Source: Allosaccharopolyspora coralli (GTDB lineage Bacteria > Actinomycetota > Actinomycetes > Mycobacteriales > Pseudonocardiaceae). Taken from it: 64,000 nucleotides of DNA. Both the position numbers and the translations under genes were made by a program. How positions within the stretch are numbered: the first letter of the stretch is position 1; each line of letters begins with the position of its first letter. The DNA lies in the NCBI RefSeq assembly GCF_009664835.1, contig NZ_CP045929.1:4526001-4590000 (forward strand). Reading direction: 5' to 3'. Below the pieces are notes generated by a model. The model saw only the letters and a program-made list of their open reading frames with translations, had not been told where the DNA came from and ran no database searches. This document shows, in pieces, positions 1 through 8,171 of the stretch.

Positions 1-519
1 GACGACCTGCTCCTCGCCGACGACTCGCACACGCGGCTCCGGGGTGTCTCCAGAGGCGAGAGCGGCGTTCTTCACCTTCGCGAGCGTGTGCACGGTGTGG
101 ACCAGCGGAACGCCCCAACGTTCCCGTGCCAGCCAGCCGACCTGCCCGGACAGCCAGTAGTGCGAGTGCACGACGTCGAAGTGGCCGGGCGCGTTGCGGG
201 CCTCGGCCCGGAGCACGCCGGCGGCGAAGGTGCACAACTGGGCGGGGAGGTCGTTCTTGTCGAGCCCCTCGAACGGTCCCGCGACGACGTGCCGCACGGT
301 TACTCCCGGCACCAGCTGCGCCGTCGGAGGCACGTCCGAGGACGTGGCGCGGGTGAAGATCTCGACCTCGGTGCCCAGTTCCGCCATCCGGCGTGCGGTC
401 TGGGCCACGTAGACGTTCATGCCGCCCGCGTCTCCCGTGCCCGGCTGTTCCAGCGGCGAGGTGTGCAGGGACAACACGGCGGCGCGGCGCGGCCGGAGGC
501 GTCGCGGTCTGGTGGTCAT
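1..519 (-). CDS. mshA: D-inositol-3-phosphate glycosyltransferase MshA, N-terminal part
   Basis: First enzyme of mycothiol synthesis: transfers GlcNAc from UDP-GlcNAc to inositol-3-phosphate in the cytosol. The visible 173 residues are the N-terminal GT-B domain. Near residues 16-36 is the MshA signature [20 protein letters not shown], including the glycine loop that binds the donor, followed by the motif [13 protein letters not shown] and [11 protein letters not shown]. The gene runs off the left edge, so the C-terminal donor domain is not seen. ATG 519 is chosen; an in-frame ATG at 531 would add four residues. It is divergent from the SDR gene at 866, with a 28-bp palindrome between them. 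The assignment rests on motif recognition and is strong. Confidence 0.93.
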   Translation of the reverse strand, partial: MTTRPRRLRPRRAAVLSLHTSPLEQPGTGDAGGMNVYVAQTARRMAELGTEVEIFTRATSSDVPPTAQLVPGVTVRHVVAGPFEGLDKNDLPAQLCTFAAGVLRAEARNAPGHFDVVHSHYWLSGQVGWLARERWGVPLVHTVHTLAKVKNAALASGDTPEPRVRVVGEEQVV

Positions 520-765
520 CGGCAAACCCATCGGTCGGAACGAGGCACGGTGCTGCTCACTTCCGACGCTGTACGGAGGCTGATCATTCCCGGTGACGGC
601 ACGGGTGAGCAGGTCCACTCGCGGGGCGTTGGCCGATCGATCGGCGCGGTGCCACACCCTCGACGTCACCGAGACGCTACTCCCCCGTCACCACCGCCCT
701 CCCTCGCGGACCCGCACCGGCCCCTCCCACCCCTGTGGACAACTCCCTCCCCCTGTGGACAGCGA

Positions 766-793
766 GGTGGCAAATTCGCGCGAATTTGCCACC
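766..793. repeat. Perfect 28-bp palindrome in the mshA/SDR gap
   Basis: The half-arm GGTGGCAAATTCGC is followed directly by its exact reverse complement. It lies in the 346-bp divergent gap between mshA (start 519) and the SDR gene (start 866). A 22-bp core of the same palindrome recurs at 42420-42441. It has no T-tract and sits upstream of genes, so it reads more like a protein-binding site or dispersed intergenic element than a terminator. Elsewhere in the 520-865 gap I see only CCTGTGGACA repeats at about 732 and 752 and no gene. Confidence 0.85.
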
Positions 794-865
794 TATGTGG
801 GCGGGAGGGGTGTGGCACATCACACACGGCCGGTGGCGTGGCGTGGTCTGCGGGAGGATCACGTC

Positions 866-1624
866 GTGAGCACTTCAACGGAGACGACAGGAAACGGAAC
901 CCGTTCGGCCGTGATCACGGGAGCGAGTTCGGGAATCGGCGCCGCGACGGCGCGGCAGCTCGCCGCCGCCGGATACCGCGTGGTGCTGGGCGCGCGCCGG
1001 GTGGACCGGTTGACCGCGCTCGCGGAGGAGACCGGCGGGGTCGCCGTTCCGCTGGACGTGACCGACCCCGAGTCCGTCGAGTCGTTCGTGCGAGAGGTTC
1101 CCGAGTGCAACGTGTTGATCAACAACGCGGGTGGCGCGAAGGGGCTGGCGACCGTCGCCAACGCCGACGAGGACGACTGGCGCTGGATGTGGGAGACGAA
1201 CGTGCTCGGCACGTTGCGGCTCACCAAGGCACTGCTGCCGAAGCTCGTGGAGTCCGGTGACGGCCACGTCGTGACGATCACCTCGGTCGCCGCGCTGGAG
1301 GCCTACGACAACGGCTCGGGCTACACCTCGGCGAAGCACGCGCAGGCCGCTCTGCACCGCACCCTGCGCGGCGAGCATCTCGGCGAGCCGGTGCGGTTCA
1401 CCGAACTCGCGCCCGGCATGGTGGAAACGGAGTTCTCCGAGGTCCGGTTCAAGGGCGACACCGAGAAGGCGTCGAAGGTTTACCAGGGCCTGACGCCGTT
1501 GAGCGCCGACGACGTCGCCGACGTCATCACGTTCGCGGTGACCCGGCCGTCGCACGTGAACCTCGACCAGATCGTGCTCAAACCGCGCGATCAGCACTCG
1601 GCGACCCGCGCACACCGCAGCTGA
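866..1624 (+). CDS. Short-chain dehydrogenase/reductase
   Basis: NAD(P)-dependent oxidoreductase of the classical SDR family, 252 aa, cytosolic; substrate unknown. The cofactor-binding motif TGASSGIG is at residues 18-25, NNAG at 86-89, the catalytic Ser near 140 and YTSAK with Tyr153/Lys157. GTG 866 is chosen because GGGAGG lies just upstream at 853 and the SDR fold begins immediately after. The longer open frame back to 593 has no coding character. An SDR next to murB and mshA matches the conserved actinobacterial neighbourhood (Rv0484c in M. tuberculosis, from memory). It converges on the next gene, with a dispersed repeat in the junction. Confidence 0.9.
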   Translation: MSTSTETTGNGTRSAVITGASSGIGAATARQLAAAGYRVVLGARRVDRLTALAEETGGVAVPLDVTDPESVESFVREVPECNVLINNAGGAKGLATVANADEDDWRWMWETNVLGTLRLTKALLPKLVESGDGHVVTITSVAALEAYDNGSGYTSAKHAQAALHRTLRGEHLGEPVRFTELAPGMVETEFSEVRFKGDTEKASKVYQGLTPLSADDVADVITFAVTRPSHVNLDQIVLKPRDQHSATRAHRS

Positions 1625-1647
1625 GAAGCAAGCGGGGGTCAGGGCGC

Positions 1648-1700
1648 ATTGGGGAACTTTAGGCAATCCGGTACCGCCGCCCCAGTTCGCCAATGCCCTC
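1648..1700. repeat. Dispersed foldback element touching a stop codon
   Basis: The left arm GCATTGGGGAACT pairs with the right arm AGTTCGCCAATGC (one mismatch), and the element carries GGTACCGCCGCCCCAGTTCG. It lies between convergent genes and abuts the TGA of the minus-strand gene ending at 1701. Related copies are at 6590, 7231, 11444-11505 and 16505-16590. It may work as a bidirectional terminator, but the family resemblance of copies suggests a mobile or amplified repeat. Confidence 0.7.
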
Positions 1701-2681
1701 TCAGTTCTGTGGGGGAGCGACGCAGAGCTCCACGTCGAGCTCGTCGAGAACTTCCCCGATCGGGCAGGCGAATCCGACCGTGCCGTCCCGGTTTCCCGCA
1801 CAGTGCAGGCCGACGACGCGACCGGCGGCGTCCACCAGCGCCGCCCCCGCGTCGCCGGGCGCCGCGAAGACCGGGTCCCCGTCGACCCGGACCTGTTCAC
1901 GCAGTACACGACGTCCGATGGCCGGCCCGTGATCGAGCCGTAGTGTCGTGTCGGTGGACACGACGGTGCCGGAGGTCGTTCCGGTCGCGTATCCGGTCTT
2001 GCGCACCATGGCACCGTTCTCGGCTGGGGATTTCCCCGCCACGGGACCGATTCCACGGATGACGCAGGTCCGCGCGACGCCGTCCTTCAGGTCCACGGCA
2101 GCGGCGTCGACCCGGCCGGACAGGGCCGCGCGGGCGAGTTCCGCGTAAACCTCGCCCGACTCGGGGTCGAGCATGTGATCACCGACGCTCCAGGCGTCGT
2201 CCATGCACGCGACGTCGAAGGTCGTGAGTCCCATGGCGTGGCTCGCGCGCTCGTGGTCGTGGACCATCACGCCGACCGTGCCGACCCTGCGGTACCGGCC
2301 CGGTGGCGCTTCCGGGGGCACGAGCCGCACCGATCGGCATGGTGCGATCCCGCGGCCGAGCATGCCGCGTATGCACGTCCGCGCCTCGTCGGTCCGCACA
2401 GGTGTGCGGGGGGCGCAACGCCCGTGGTGCGGCACGGGCGCCTCCTCGATCACGTCGGTCGGGATGCCGAGCACGTCGTCGGGGACTGCTTTTCCGCCGA
2501 CCGGTGCGCCTTTCCGGCCGACGGAGACGACGATCGCCTGATGCCCGGTACGGCGTCCGGCCACCCGTTTCTCGCCGATGTCGACGGCGAGCACGCCGGG
2601 CAGGTCGAGGAGGTCATCCTCGACCGCTCGCTTCACTGGGCGGATGATCGCCTTGTCCCGGAGTTCGCTCGTGGTGGTCAT
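1701..2681 (-). CDS. Trypsin-fold protein lacking catalytic residues (pseudo-protease)
   Basis: A 326-aa cytosolic protein. The C-terminal two thirds look like a chymotrypsin-type double beta barrel: GDAGAALVDAAGRVVGLHCAG near residue 280 aligns with the GDSGGPL active-site region of S1 peptidases. The nucleophile Ser is replaced by Ala, and the usual TAGHC histidine loop is TTFDVAC here. The N-terminal part (LPGVLAVDIGEKRV...AIVVSVGRK) resembles the start of Nal1-type trypsin-like proteins. The fold call is an inference from motifs; enzymatic activity by the normal triad is unlikely. ATG 2681. Its TGA is fused to a dispersed repeat. Confidence 0.6.
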   Translation of the reverse strand: MTTTSELRDKAIIRPVKRAVEDDLLDLPGVLAVDIGEKRVAGRRTGHQAIVVSVGRKGAPVGGKAVPDDVLGIPTDVIEEAPVPHHGRCAPRTPVRTDEARTCIRGMLGRGIAPCRSVRLVPPEAPPGRYRRVGTVGVMVHDHERASHAMGLTTFDVACMDDAWSVGDHMLDPESGEVYAELARAALSGRVDAAAVDLKDGVARTCVIRGIGPVAGKSPAENGAMVRKTGYATGTTSGTVVSTDTTLRLDHGPAIGRRVLREQVRVDGDPVFAAPGDAGAALVDAAGRVVGLHCAGNRDGTVGFACPIGEVLDELDVELCVAPPQN

Positions 2682-2742
2682 ACCGGACCTCCCACCACCA
2701 TTAATACATGCTGTGACGGATCAGTCACGAACAGTCACACCG

Positions 2743-2941
2743 ATGGCCGCCACGCCGAGCCGGAGACGGCACGTGTCAGCTCTCGACTGAGCCTCCGGGG
2801 TGACCGTGCTGCGGTGCCTGCTCGATACGGCGAATCCCTCGCAGGAACCGCTTCCCGTCCGGATCCTGGGGGCTACACCTGATTTCGTCCTGGCAGCCGC
2901 CTTCTGGGAACTGGTGCACGTGCTGACTCGCCTCGCAAGGC
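2743..2941 (+). pseudogene. Dead copy of the small membrane protein found at 60979
   Basis: Codon-by-codon alignment with the intact 76-aa gene at 60979 is gap-free over about 63 codons: both begin with ATG, then RRRHVSAL, LLDTA, SQ, and FVLAA-FWELVH-LTR. Here TGG (Trp in the intact gene) has become TGA at 2788-2790 and the hydrophobic stretch LWLLLI reads LGATPD, breaking the membrane segment. The end is followed by a repeat seen again at 11383. The paralogue is intact, so this is decay by a nonsense mutation. Confidence 0.8.
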
Positions 2942-2975
2942 AGGGGCCTCGCCGCGTACACGGTGGTGTACCGGA
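2931..2975 (+). repeat. Partial copy of the 11.4-kb foldback repeat
   Basis: GCCTCGCAAGGCAGGGG followed by CTCGCCGCGTAC is shared almost exactly with 11384-11414. Only the left arm is present here. It sits between the dead gene copy and the 3' end of murB. Confidence 0.65.
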
Positions 2976-2981
2976 CGGACG

Positions 2982-4091
2982 TCAGTCGAGGGCACAGTCG
3001 ACGAGCACGGGCTCCGGCCGCAACGTGAGGCCGAAGGTGCTGTGCACGCCGTCGCGGACCTCGCGCGCGAGCGACAACAGGTCCGCCGTGGTGCCCGAGC
3101 CGCGATTGGTCAGCGCGAGCGTGTGCTTGGTGGACAACGCCACCCGACCACCGGGCCCCGCGTGGCCCTTCCCGTATCCGGCGCGTTCGATCAACCATGC
3201 GGCCGAGAACTTCGTCGCGTCGTCGGCGGCGGGATACTGCGGTACCCGGGCGTCCTCCCCGACGACGGCCCGCAGGCGTTCCAGCGCGGCAGGCGCCTCC
3301 CAGGCAGGCACGATCGGGTTGGTGAAGAACGACCCGGCGCTCCAGGTGTCGTGGTCGACGGGATCGAGCACCATGCCCTTGCCGCGCCGAAGTGCCAGCA
3401 CGGCGTCCCGTGCCTTTCCGGCGTCGACCTGTTCACCGGGGTCCACACCGAGCGTCCGGGCCAGCTCCGCGTAGCGAATCGGCGCAGAGAGACCGCCGTC
3501 GCGCAGCTGGAACCGCACCCGCAGCACCACGGCGCGATCGTTGTGCTTGAGCACACTGCTGCGGTACGTCAGTCCCAGCTCCGAGGCAGGAACCGTGCGC
3601 ACCGTCCCCGACGTGCGATCGAGCAGGTCCACGGAGACGAGTGTTTCCGAGATCTCGACGCCGTAGGCTCCGACGTTCTGGACCGGCGTCGCACCCGTGA
3701 GCCCCGGGATGCCGGACAGGCACTCCAGCCCCCCGAGTCCCTGTTCGACGGTGCGGGCCACCACGTCGTCCCAGTTCTCCCCTGCTTCGGCCGTGAGCTG
3801 CACGAGGCCGTCGCCGAGGCTGTCGAACCGGCAGCCTCGGGTGGCGATACGCACGACGTGACCGTCGAAACCCTCGTCGGCGACCACGAGGTTGGAGCCG
3901 CCGCCGAGTACCAACAGCCGACGCCCGGCCGCGTCTGCCTCACGAATCGCCGCAGCGAGCGTTTCGGCGTCGTGGGCGACCACGTGGCCGGTGGCGGGAC
4001 CACCCAGCCGCAGGGTGGTGTGCGATGCGAGGGGCTGGTCGTCGCGGGTCGGGCCGCGCGACTCACCGGCACCGGACGTGGAGGTGTTCAC
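2982..4091 (-). CDS. murB: UDP-N-acetylmuramate dehydrogenase MurB
   Basis: FAD enzyme that reduces UDP-GlcNAc-enolpyruvate to UDP-MurNAc with NADPH, a cytosolic step of peptidoglycan synthesis. 369 aa from GTG 4091. FAD-binding motif LGGGSNLVVAD around residues 61-71, GIPGLTGATPVQNVGAYG around 127-144, and the catalytic-serine loop SAGSFFTNP in the C-terminal third. The size is that of a type I MurB. An upstream ATG at 4118 would overlap the start of the divergent DUF2505 gene, so GTG 4091 is preferred. MurB beside DUF2505 is a conserved actinobacterial pair (Rv0482/Rv0481c). Confidence 0.95.
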   Translation of the reverse strand: MNTSTSGAGESRGPTRDDQPLASHTTLRLGGPATGHVVAHDAETLAAAIREADAAGRRLLVLGGGSNLVVADEGFDGHVVRIATRGCRFDSLGDGLVQLTAEAGENWDDVVARTVEQGLGGLECLSGIPGLTGATPVQNVGAYGVEISETLVSVDLLDRTSGTVRTVPASELGLTYRSSVLKHNDRAVVLRVRFQLRDGGLSAPIRYAELARTLGVDPGEQVDAGKARDAVLALRRGKGMVLDPVDHDTWSAGSFFTNPIVPAWEAPAALERLRAVVGEDARVPQYPAADDATKFSAAWLIERAGYGKGHAGPGGRVALSTKHTLALTNRGSGTTADLLSLAREVRDGVHSTFGLTLRPEPVLVDCALD

Positions 4092-4103
4092 GAGGGCCAA
4101 CGG

Positions 4104-4109
4104 TAACCT
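4104..4109 (+). promoter_or_regulatory. -10 box of a leaderless promoter for the DUF2505 gene
   Basis: TAACCT fits the actinobacterial TANNNT -10 consensus and ends 7 nt before ATG 4117, with no Shine-Dalgarno between. This spacing implies transcription starting at or next to the start codon. Confidence 0.5.
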
Positions 4110-4116
4110 TCGCGGC

Positions 4117-4629
4117 ATGGCACGCCGCATCGAGCACCGCAGCACCCTCACCTGGCCCGCGCAGCAGGTCCACGGAGCGTTGATCGACAAGGACTATCTC
4201 CGGGACCGGCTGGAAGCACTCGGCGGGCAGGAGGCGGAGCTCGTCGAGTACACCGACACCGAGGACGGCGTGCACGTCCGGATGCGCCAGGCGGTGCACG
4301 CGGAGGACCTGCCCTCGGTCGCCCGCACCGTGGTCGGCGAGGACGTCAAGATCGACCGCAGTGAGACCTGGCGCCGCGAGGACGACGGGCACTTCACCGG
4401 CGAGGTCGCGGCCGCCATCCCCGGCGTACCGTGCACGATCACCGGTTCGATGTGGCTGCACGACGTCGACGGCCAGGACGGCTCGTGCGAGTTCGTCGTC
4501 GAGGGCAGTGTGAAGGTCTCGGTTCCGTTCGTGGGCGGCAAGCTGGAGGACTTCGTCGCCGAGCAGGTGCAGAAGCTGCTGGGTGCCGAGGAGGGCTACA
4601 CCGCCGAATGGCTCGCGCAGCGGTCGTGA
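4117..4629 (+). CDS. DUF2505 family protein
   Basis: 170-aa cytosolic protein of the DUF2505 family, a START/polyketide-cyclase-like fold of unknown ligand. Features that fit the family are the N-terminal MARRIEHRSTLTWPAQQV, a central beta-rich stretch, and a C-terminal helix ending in VGGKLEDFVAEQVQKLLGAE. ATG 4117 is preceded by a leaderless-type -10 box. It is divergent from murB and overlaps the start of the following methyltransferase, suggesting co-transcription. Biochemical role is not known; the family assignment is fairly secure from the pattern and the murB neighbour. Confidence 0.82.
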   Translation: MARRIEHRSTLTWPAQQVHGALIDKDYLRDRLEALGGQEAELVEYTDTEDGVHVRMRQAVHAEDLPSVARTVVGEDVKIDRSETWRREDDGHFTGEVAAAIPGVPCTITGSMWLHDVDGQDGSCEFVVEGSVKVSVPFVGGKLEDFVAEQVQKLLGAEEGYTAEWLAQRS

Positions 4630-5489
4630 CCCACGAGGCTCCGCGGAAAAAGAAGCCGCGTTTGGCCGCGGGACGCGCCCGCGCGCTCGGGATGCCGACC
4701 CGCGGGACCACGAACCCGAACCGGTTGCGCCGTGTCGACCGCTGGCTGACCGGAACACCGCAGGTCACGCGTGCCCTCAGCGGCCGAAGTGAGCCGCTGG
4801 TCGTCGACCTCGGCTACGGCTCCTCGCCGGTGACCACCGTGGAGCTGGCGAGGAGGCTGCGCACGGTCCGGTCGGACGTGCGGGTCGTCGGGCTGGAGAT
4901 CGACGACGAGCGGGTCGCCGCCGGTAAGGCGGTCGCCGACCCGCCGCACCTGGACTTTCGCGTCGGCGGCTTCGAGTTCGCCGGTCTCGCCGCCGGCGTC
5001 GCCGGTTCGACCGGCCCGAGGCTGGTGCGGGCACTCAACGTGCTGCGGCAGTACACCGAACCGGAAGCGTGGGACGCGTGGCGCGGGATGTGCGCACGGC
5101 TGGCTCCGGACGGACTGCTCGTCGAAGGAACCTGCGACGAGATCGGACGGCGGTGTTGCTGGGTCACGCTCGACCGGAACGGACCGCGCACGTTGACGCT
5201 CGCGTGCCGTCCGGACTCTCTCGACCGGCCTTCGGACCTCGCAGAACGGTTGCCGAAGACGCTGATACACCGCAACGTGCCCGGCGAGCCGGTGCACGCG
5301 CTGCTGACCGAGCTCGACACCTGCTGGGATCTCGCGGCACCGAAGACGCCGTTCGGCCCGCGCGCCCGGTGGGCCGACGCGATCTTACGGCTCGCCGAGC
5401 GGGGTAGCGGGCGGGTCCTCGACCGGTGGCGGCGCTGGCGCCTCGGCGAGGTCACCGTCGCCTGGTCCGCCGTCGCCCCCGCGAGCTGA
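4608..5489 (+). CDS. Class I SAM-dependent methyltransferase-like protein
   Basis: 293 aa. The SAM-binding motif I is VVDLGYGSSPVTTVELARRL near residue 64, motif II is VRVVGLEIDDERVAAG with the acidic residue, and LVRALNVLRQY resembles motif IV. The substrate is unknown. ATG 4608 has GAGGAGGG at 4588 upstream; GTG 4626, overlapping the preceding TGA as GTGA, is an alternative start. Either way it is translationally linked to the DUF2505 gene. The N-terminus is very basic (RKKKPRLAAGRAR), which could mean nucleic-acid proximity, but this is speculative. Confidence 0.75.
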   Translation: MARAAVVTHEAPRKKKPRLAAGRARALGMPTRGTTNPNRLRRVDRWLTGTPQVTRALSGRSEPLVVDLGYGSSPVTTVELARRLRTVRSDVRVVGLEIDDERVAAGKAVADPPHLDFRVGGFEFAGLAAGVAGSTGPRLVRALNVLRQYTEPEAWDAWRGMCARLAPDGLLVEGTCDEIGRRCCWVTLDRNGPRTLTLACRPDSLDRPSDLAERLPKTLIHRNVPGEPVHALLTELDTCWDLAAPKTPFGPRARWADAILRLAERGSGRVLDRWRRWRLGEVTVAWSAVAPAS

Positions 5490-5522
5490 CCGCGTGGCGC
5501 GACGAGCGGCCTCCCGAACTCC

Positions 5523-5528
5523 TAGACT
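5523..5528 (+). promoter_or_regulatory. -10 box of a leaderless promoter
   Basis: TAGACT fits TANNNT and ends 8 nt before ATG 5537 without a ribosome-binding site between them. Confidence 0.45.
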
Positions 5529-5536
5529 TGCGCGCC

Positions 5537-6298
5537 ATGGCGAGCGATTTCACTCTGCAACACCTGCGAGACCAGGCTGCCGCGTTCCGTGAGGCCGTCG
5601 CCCGGACCGATGGACGTGCGGCAGTCCCGACCTGTCCCGGCTGGGACAGCCTCACATTGCTCCGCCACCTCGCCAGGGTGTATTCGATGGCCAGCATCGC
5701 CCTGCGCACGTCTCCCGACGAGCAGCCATCCCAGTTCCCGGTCGCTCCGCGCGAGTTGACCGACGCGCTGTCCTGGTTCGACGACCGGCTCACCGAGCTC
5801 CACGAAGCTCTGTCCACCGAGGACAACGACGGTCGGGTGTGGTCGTGGGTGGGCCCGGTCGATCCCGGCTGGTGGGCCCGCCGCGCCGCGCACGAGACCG
5901 CGATCCACCGGCTCGACATGGAGCACGCGCTCGCCGACCTCGGCGCCGACCGGTCGGACGAGCTGTTGTTCGACCCGACGTTCGCCGCCGACGGTATCGA
6001 CGAGATGCTCACCGTGCTGTTCGAGGGAACCCGCGACTGGGAACGGGAACACTACGCCGGAAAGGTGCTGTATCACGCCGCCGACGCGGGACGGACCTGG
6101 TTGGTGACCTACCACGACACGCGACCTCCCGAGGTCGGCGTCCCACACGATCCCGCGCTGGCCCGCGACGAGGTCGACAGCACGGTCGCCGGTACCGCCG
6201 ACGCGCTCTTCCGCAAGGTCTGGGGGCGTCCGAGCCACGCGCTGGTCCAGGGCGACGAGGAACTCGCCACGCTCGTCAACGGCGTCGGTCCCCGGTGA
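5537..6298 (+). CDS. Maleylpyruvate isomerase family / DinB-type mycothiol-dependent enzyme
   Basis: 253 aa, in the actinobacterial TIGR03083-type family: an N-terminal DinB-like four-helix domain with a metal-binding His (TLLRHLARVYSMA, and the AAHETAIHRLDMEHA region holding two more His) and a C-terminal SCP2-like beta domain ending in ALVQGDEELATLVNG. The family includes mycothiol-dependent isomerases and transferases; the substrate here is unknown. ATG 5537 has a leaderless promoter signature. The stop overlaps a GTG that opens the purU remnant. Confidence 0.83.
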   Translation: MASDFTLQHLRDQAAAFREAVARTDGRAAVPTCPGWDSLTLLRHLARVYSMASIALRTSPDEQPSQFPVAPRELTDALSWFDDRLTELHEALSTEDNDGRVWSWVGPVDPGWWARRAAHETAIHRLDMEHALADLGADRSDELLFDPTFAADGIDEMLTVLFEGTRDWEREHYAGKVLYHAADAGRTWLVTYHDTRPPEVGVPHDPALARDEVDSTVAGTADALFRKVWGRPSHALVQGDEELATLVNGVGPR

Positions 6299-6585
6299 CG
6301 AACGCCGAGCGCCCCAGCTTTCTGCCGTCGTTCGCCGGTGCCCGTCCGTATCACCAGGCGCACGAGGGCGGCGTGAAACTCGTCGGCGCGACGTGCCACT
6401 ACGGCACTCCGAACCTCGACGCCGGCCCGATCATCGAGCAGGGCCTCACGCGCGTCGATCACACCGATGCGGTCGACGACATGGTCCGAAAAGGACGGAC
6501 CATCGAAAAGGTCGTTCTGACACGAGGTTTACGCGCCCACCTCGAGGACCGGGTGCTCGTGCACGGCGGCCGCACGGTCGTGTCC
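6295..6585 (+). pseudogene. C-terminal remnant of formyltetrahydrofolate deformylase PurU
   Basis: The frame from GTG 6295 encodes the last 90 or so residues of PurU: LLPSF-like LPSFAGARPYHQAHEGGVKL, IGATxHY as VGATCHYGT, DAGPIIEQ, and VRKGRTIEKVVLTR...HLEDRVLVHGGRTVV. The N-terminal ACT domain and most of the formyltransferase domain, including the catalytic Asn-His region, are absent. The frame stays open to 6831 only by running through a dispersed repeat and the opposite gene. A truncated, non-functional relic is the simplest reading. Confidence 0.8.
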
Positions 6586-6589
6586 GGAC

Positions 6590-6615
6590 AGGGCGTTGGG
6601 GAACTGACAGTTGTG
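6590..6615. repeat. Fragment of the GGGCATTGG dispersed element
   Basis: AGGGCGTTGGGGAACTGACAG matches the left arm of the element at 1648. It marks the point where PurU homology stops. Another left-arm match, AGGGCATTGTGGAACTG, is at 7231-7247 upstream of ybaK. Confidence 0.55.
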
Positions 6616-6644
6616 CCCGTAGGGCGCACGGTCGGCTTCTCAGT

Positions 6645-7202
6645 TCAGGACACGGGCTTGCCGAGCCCGTCCACGACCTCGGCACCGGTCAACCTCGTGA
6701 GCAGCTCGCCGGGGACGATGAGCTTGCTGCGACGCACGCCGCTTCCCACGACGACCGCGGGTGCCTCGGCCACCGCAGGATCCAGCCACACCGGCCACGC
6801 TGGAAGCCCGAACGGTGTGATGCCGCCGTAGGCCATGCCGGTCAGCTCCACCGCTTCGTCCGTTCCCGCGAACGAAGCCTTGCGCACGTCGAGCCGGCGA
6901 CGCACCACGTTGTTCACGTCCGCGCGGGTCGTGGCGAGCACGAGGCACGCGGCGTAGCGGACCTCACCGGCGCGTTTTCCCGCGACGACGACACAGTTCG
7001 CCGACAGCTCCAATGGGGACCCGTACGTCGCGCAGAATTCGGCCGTGTCGGCGAGGTCCGGATCGATCTCCACGACTCCGACCGACCTCGCGTCATCGAG
7101 GCCGCGCAGCGACTCCCGCACGGGATCCGCCAGCAAGTCCGGTCGTTGCAGCGCCTCCAGGACCTCGAGCGTTCCCGCTGCCGTGTGCCACTGCTCAGTC
7201 AT
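6645..7202 (-). CDS. YbaK/EbsC family aminoacyl-tRNA deacylase-like protein
   Basis: 185 aa from ATG 7202. The YbaK/ProX fold clears misacylated tRNA such as Cys-tRNA(Pro). Seen here: CVVVAGKRAGEVRYAACLVLATTRADVNNVVRRRLDVRKASFA, in which a Lys/Arg-rich strand replaces the usual K-T/S-L of bacterial YbaK, and the C-terminal GMAYGGITPFGLP, a strong family signature. Activity is inferred from the family. The gene is alone on this strand, with the repeat fragments on both sides. Confidence 0.83.
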   Translation of the reverse strand: MTEQWHTAAGTLEVLEALQRPDLLADPVRESLRGLDDARSVGVVEIDPDLADTAEFCATYGSPLELSANCVVVAGKRAGEVRYAACLVLATTRADVNNVVRRRLDVRKASFAGTDEAVELTGMAYGGITPFGLPAWPVWLDPAVAEAPAVVVGSGVRRSKLIVPGELLTRLTGAEVVDGLGKPVS

Positions 7203-7409
7203 GGGGCGCACCTTAGCGCGCGGCACCACTCACAGGGCATTGTGGAACTGTCGCGGCCACCACGTACGCCGCCCGACCATCCACGGGTTCTCTGCGTCCG
7301 CCTCACGACGTAGGCCGACTACTCACAAAATCGATCCCGCAGCGAGCAGGGCGCTGAAGTTCGGCCACGGAACCACCAACGCAGAACAATCCGCGCACCC
7401 TGTCAGTCC

Positions 7410-8171
7410 TCAGCCGAGAAATCCGGTGAGCAGGGTGCGTATCTCTCTGCGATGCGTGAGCAGCGGAGCCGACGACGGCAGCACTTCCAGGCGTGCGCGA
7501 CCGAATGCGGCGGTCGTCGCCTTCGCGATCTCGGTGGGGTGCAACGGATCGTCGGTTCCTGCGACGACGAGGACGTCGGTTGCGACGGACGCCAGCGGCG
7601 TGGTGTTGGCGACGACCGACTGCTCGGGAAGCTCACGCAGGGCCTCGCCGAGCCGCAACAGGGCTTCGGCGCGGCGCTGCACGTAATCCCCGACTTCCGC
7701 GCCGTCCGGCACCTCCGCCGCGATGAGGTGCCGCAGCCGCTCGCCCCCGTCCGAGCCCGCAGCGTCGACGGCGTCGGCGAGCCGCTGCAGCGTCCCGGCG
7801 GCGTCCGCGTCGCGAGGCCGGTCGACGGTGGCGGGCAGCAACAACGCCAGCCGTTCGAACCGAGTCGGATGCTCCGCAGCCACGCGGGTGAGCGCCCCGG
7901 AACCGAGCGAGACCCCGACACCTCGGGTCGCACCGACCTCGTCGGCGACGGCGAGCACGTCGGCGGCGATACAGCCGTAGTTCCAGTACCCGGTCGGCGC
8001 GTCCGGAGCGTCACCGTGACCGGGCAACGTGACGACGACACGCGTTCCGCGCAGACCGGAGGCGGGGATACGGGCCTCGCCCGGAGTCGCACCGAGCCCG
8101 TGCACGACGAGCGTGACGGGATCACCCGAGCCGCGCGCGATCCAGCGGGCCCCGGACGGCAGGGACTCCAC
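7410..8171 (-). CDS. Alpha/beta-fold hydrolase
   Basis: 253 aa. VTLVVHGLGATPGEAR is the oxyanion-hole HG region, GVGVSLGSGALTRVA is the nucleophile elbow (G-x-S-x-G, Ser in VSLGS), DPLHPTE carries the acid and the C-terminal LLTHRRE supplies the His. Substrate unknown. GTG 8171 is used because the preceding gene's TAG overlaps it (TAGTG), a coupled arrangement; an upstream extension would run through DUF2516. It is the last gene of the XRE-hbhA-DUF2516-hydrolase series. Confidence 0.82.
   Translation of the reverse strand: MESLPSGARWIARGSGDPVTLVVHGLGATPGEARIPASGLRGTRVVVTLPGHGDAPDAPTGYWNYGCIAADVLAVADEVGATRGVGVSLGSGALTRVAAEHPTRFERLALLLPATVDRPRDADAAGTLQRLADAVDAAGSDGGERLRHLIAAEVPDGAEVGDYVQRRAEALLRLGEALRELPEQSVVANTTPLASVATDVLVVAGTDDPLHPTEIAKATTAAFGRARLEVLPSSAPLLTHRREIRTLLTGFLG

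Noticed and set aside
593-865. Upstream extension of the SDR reading frame
   Set aside because: The added 91 residues are unlike any SDR start, run through the 28-bp palindrome, and GTG 866 has its own ribosome site.
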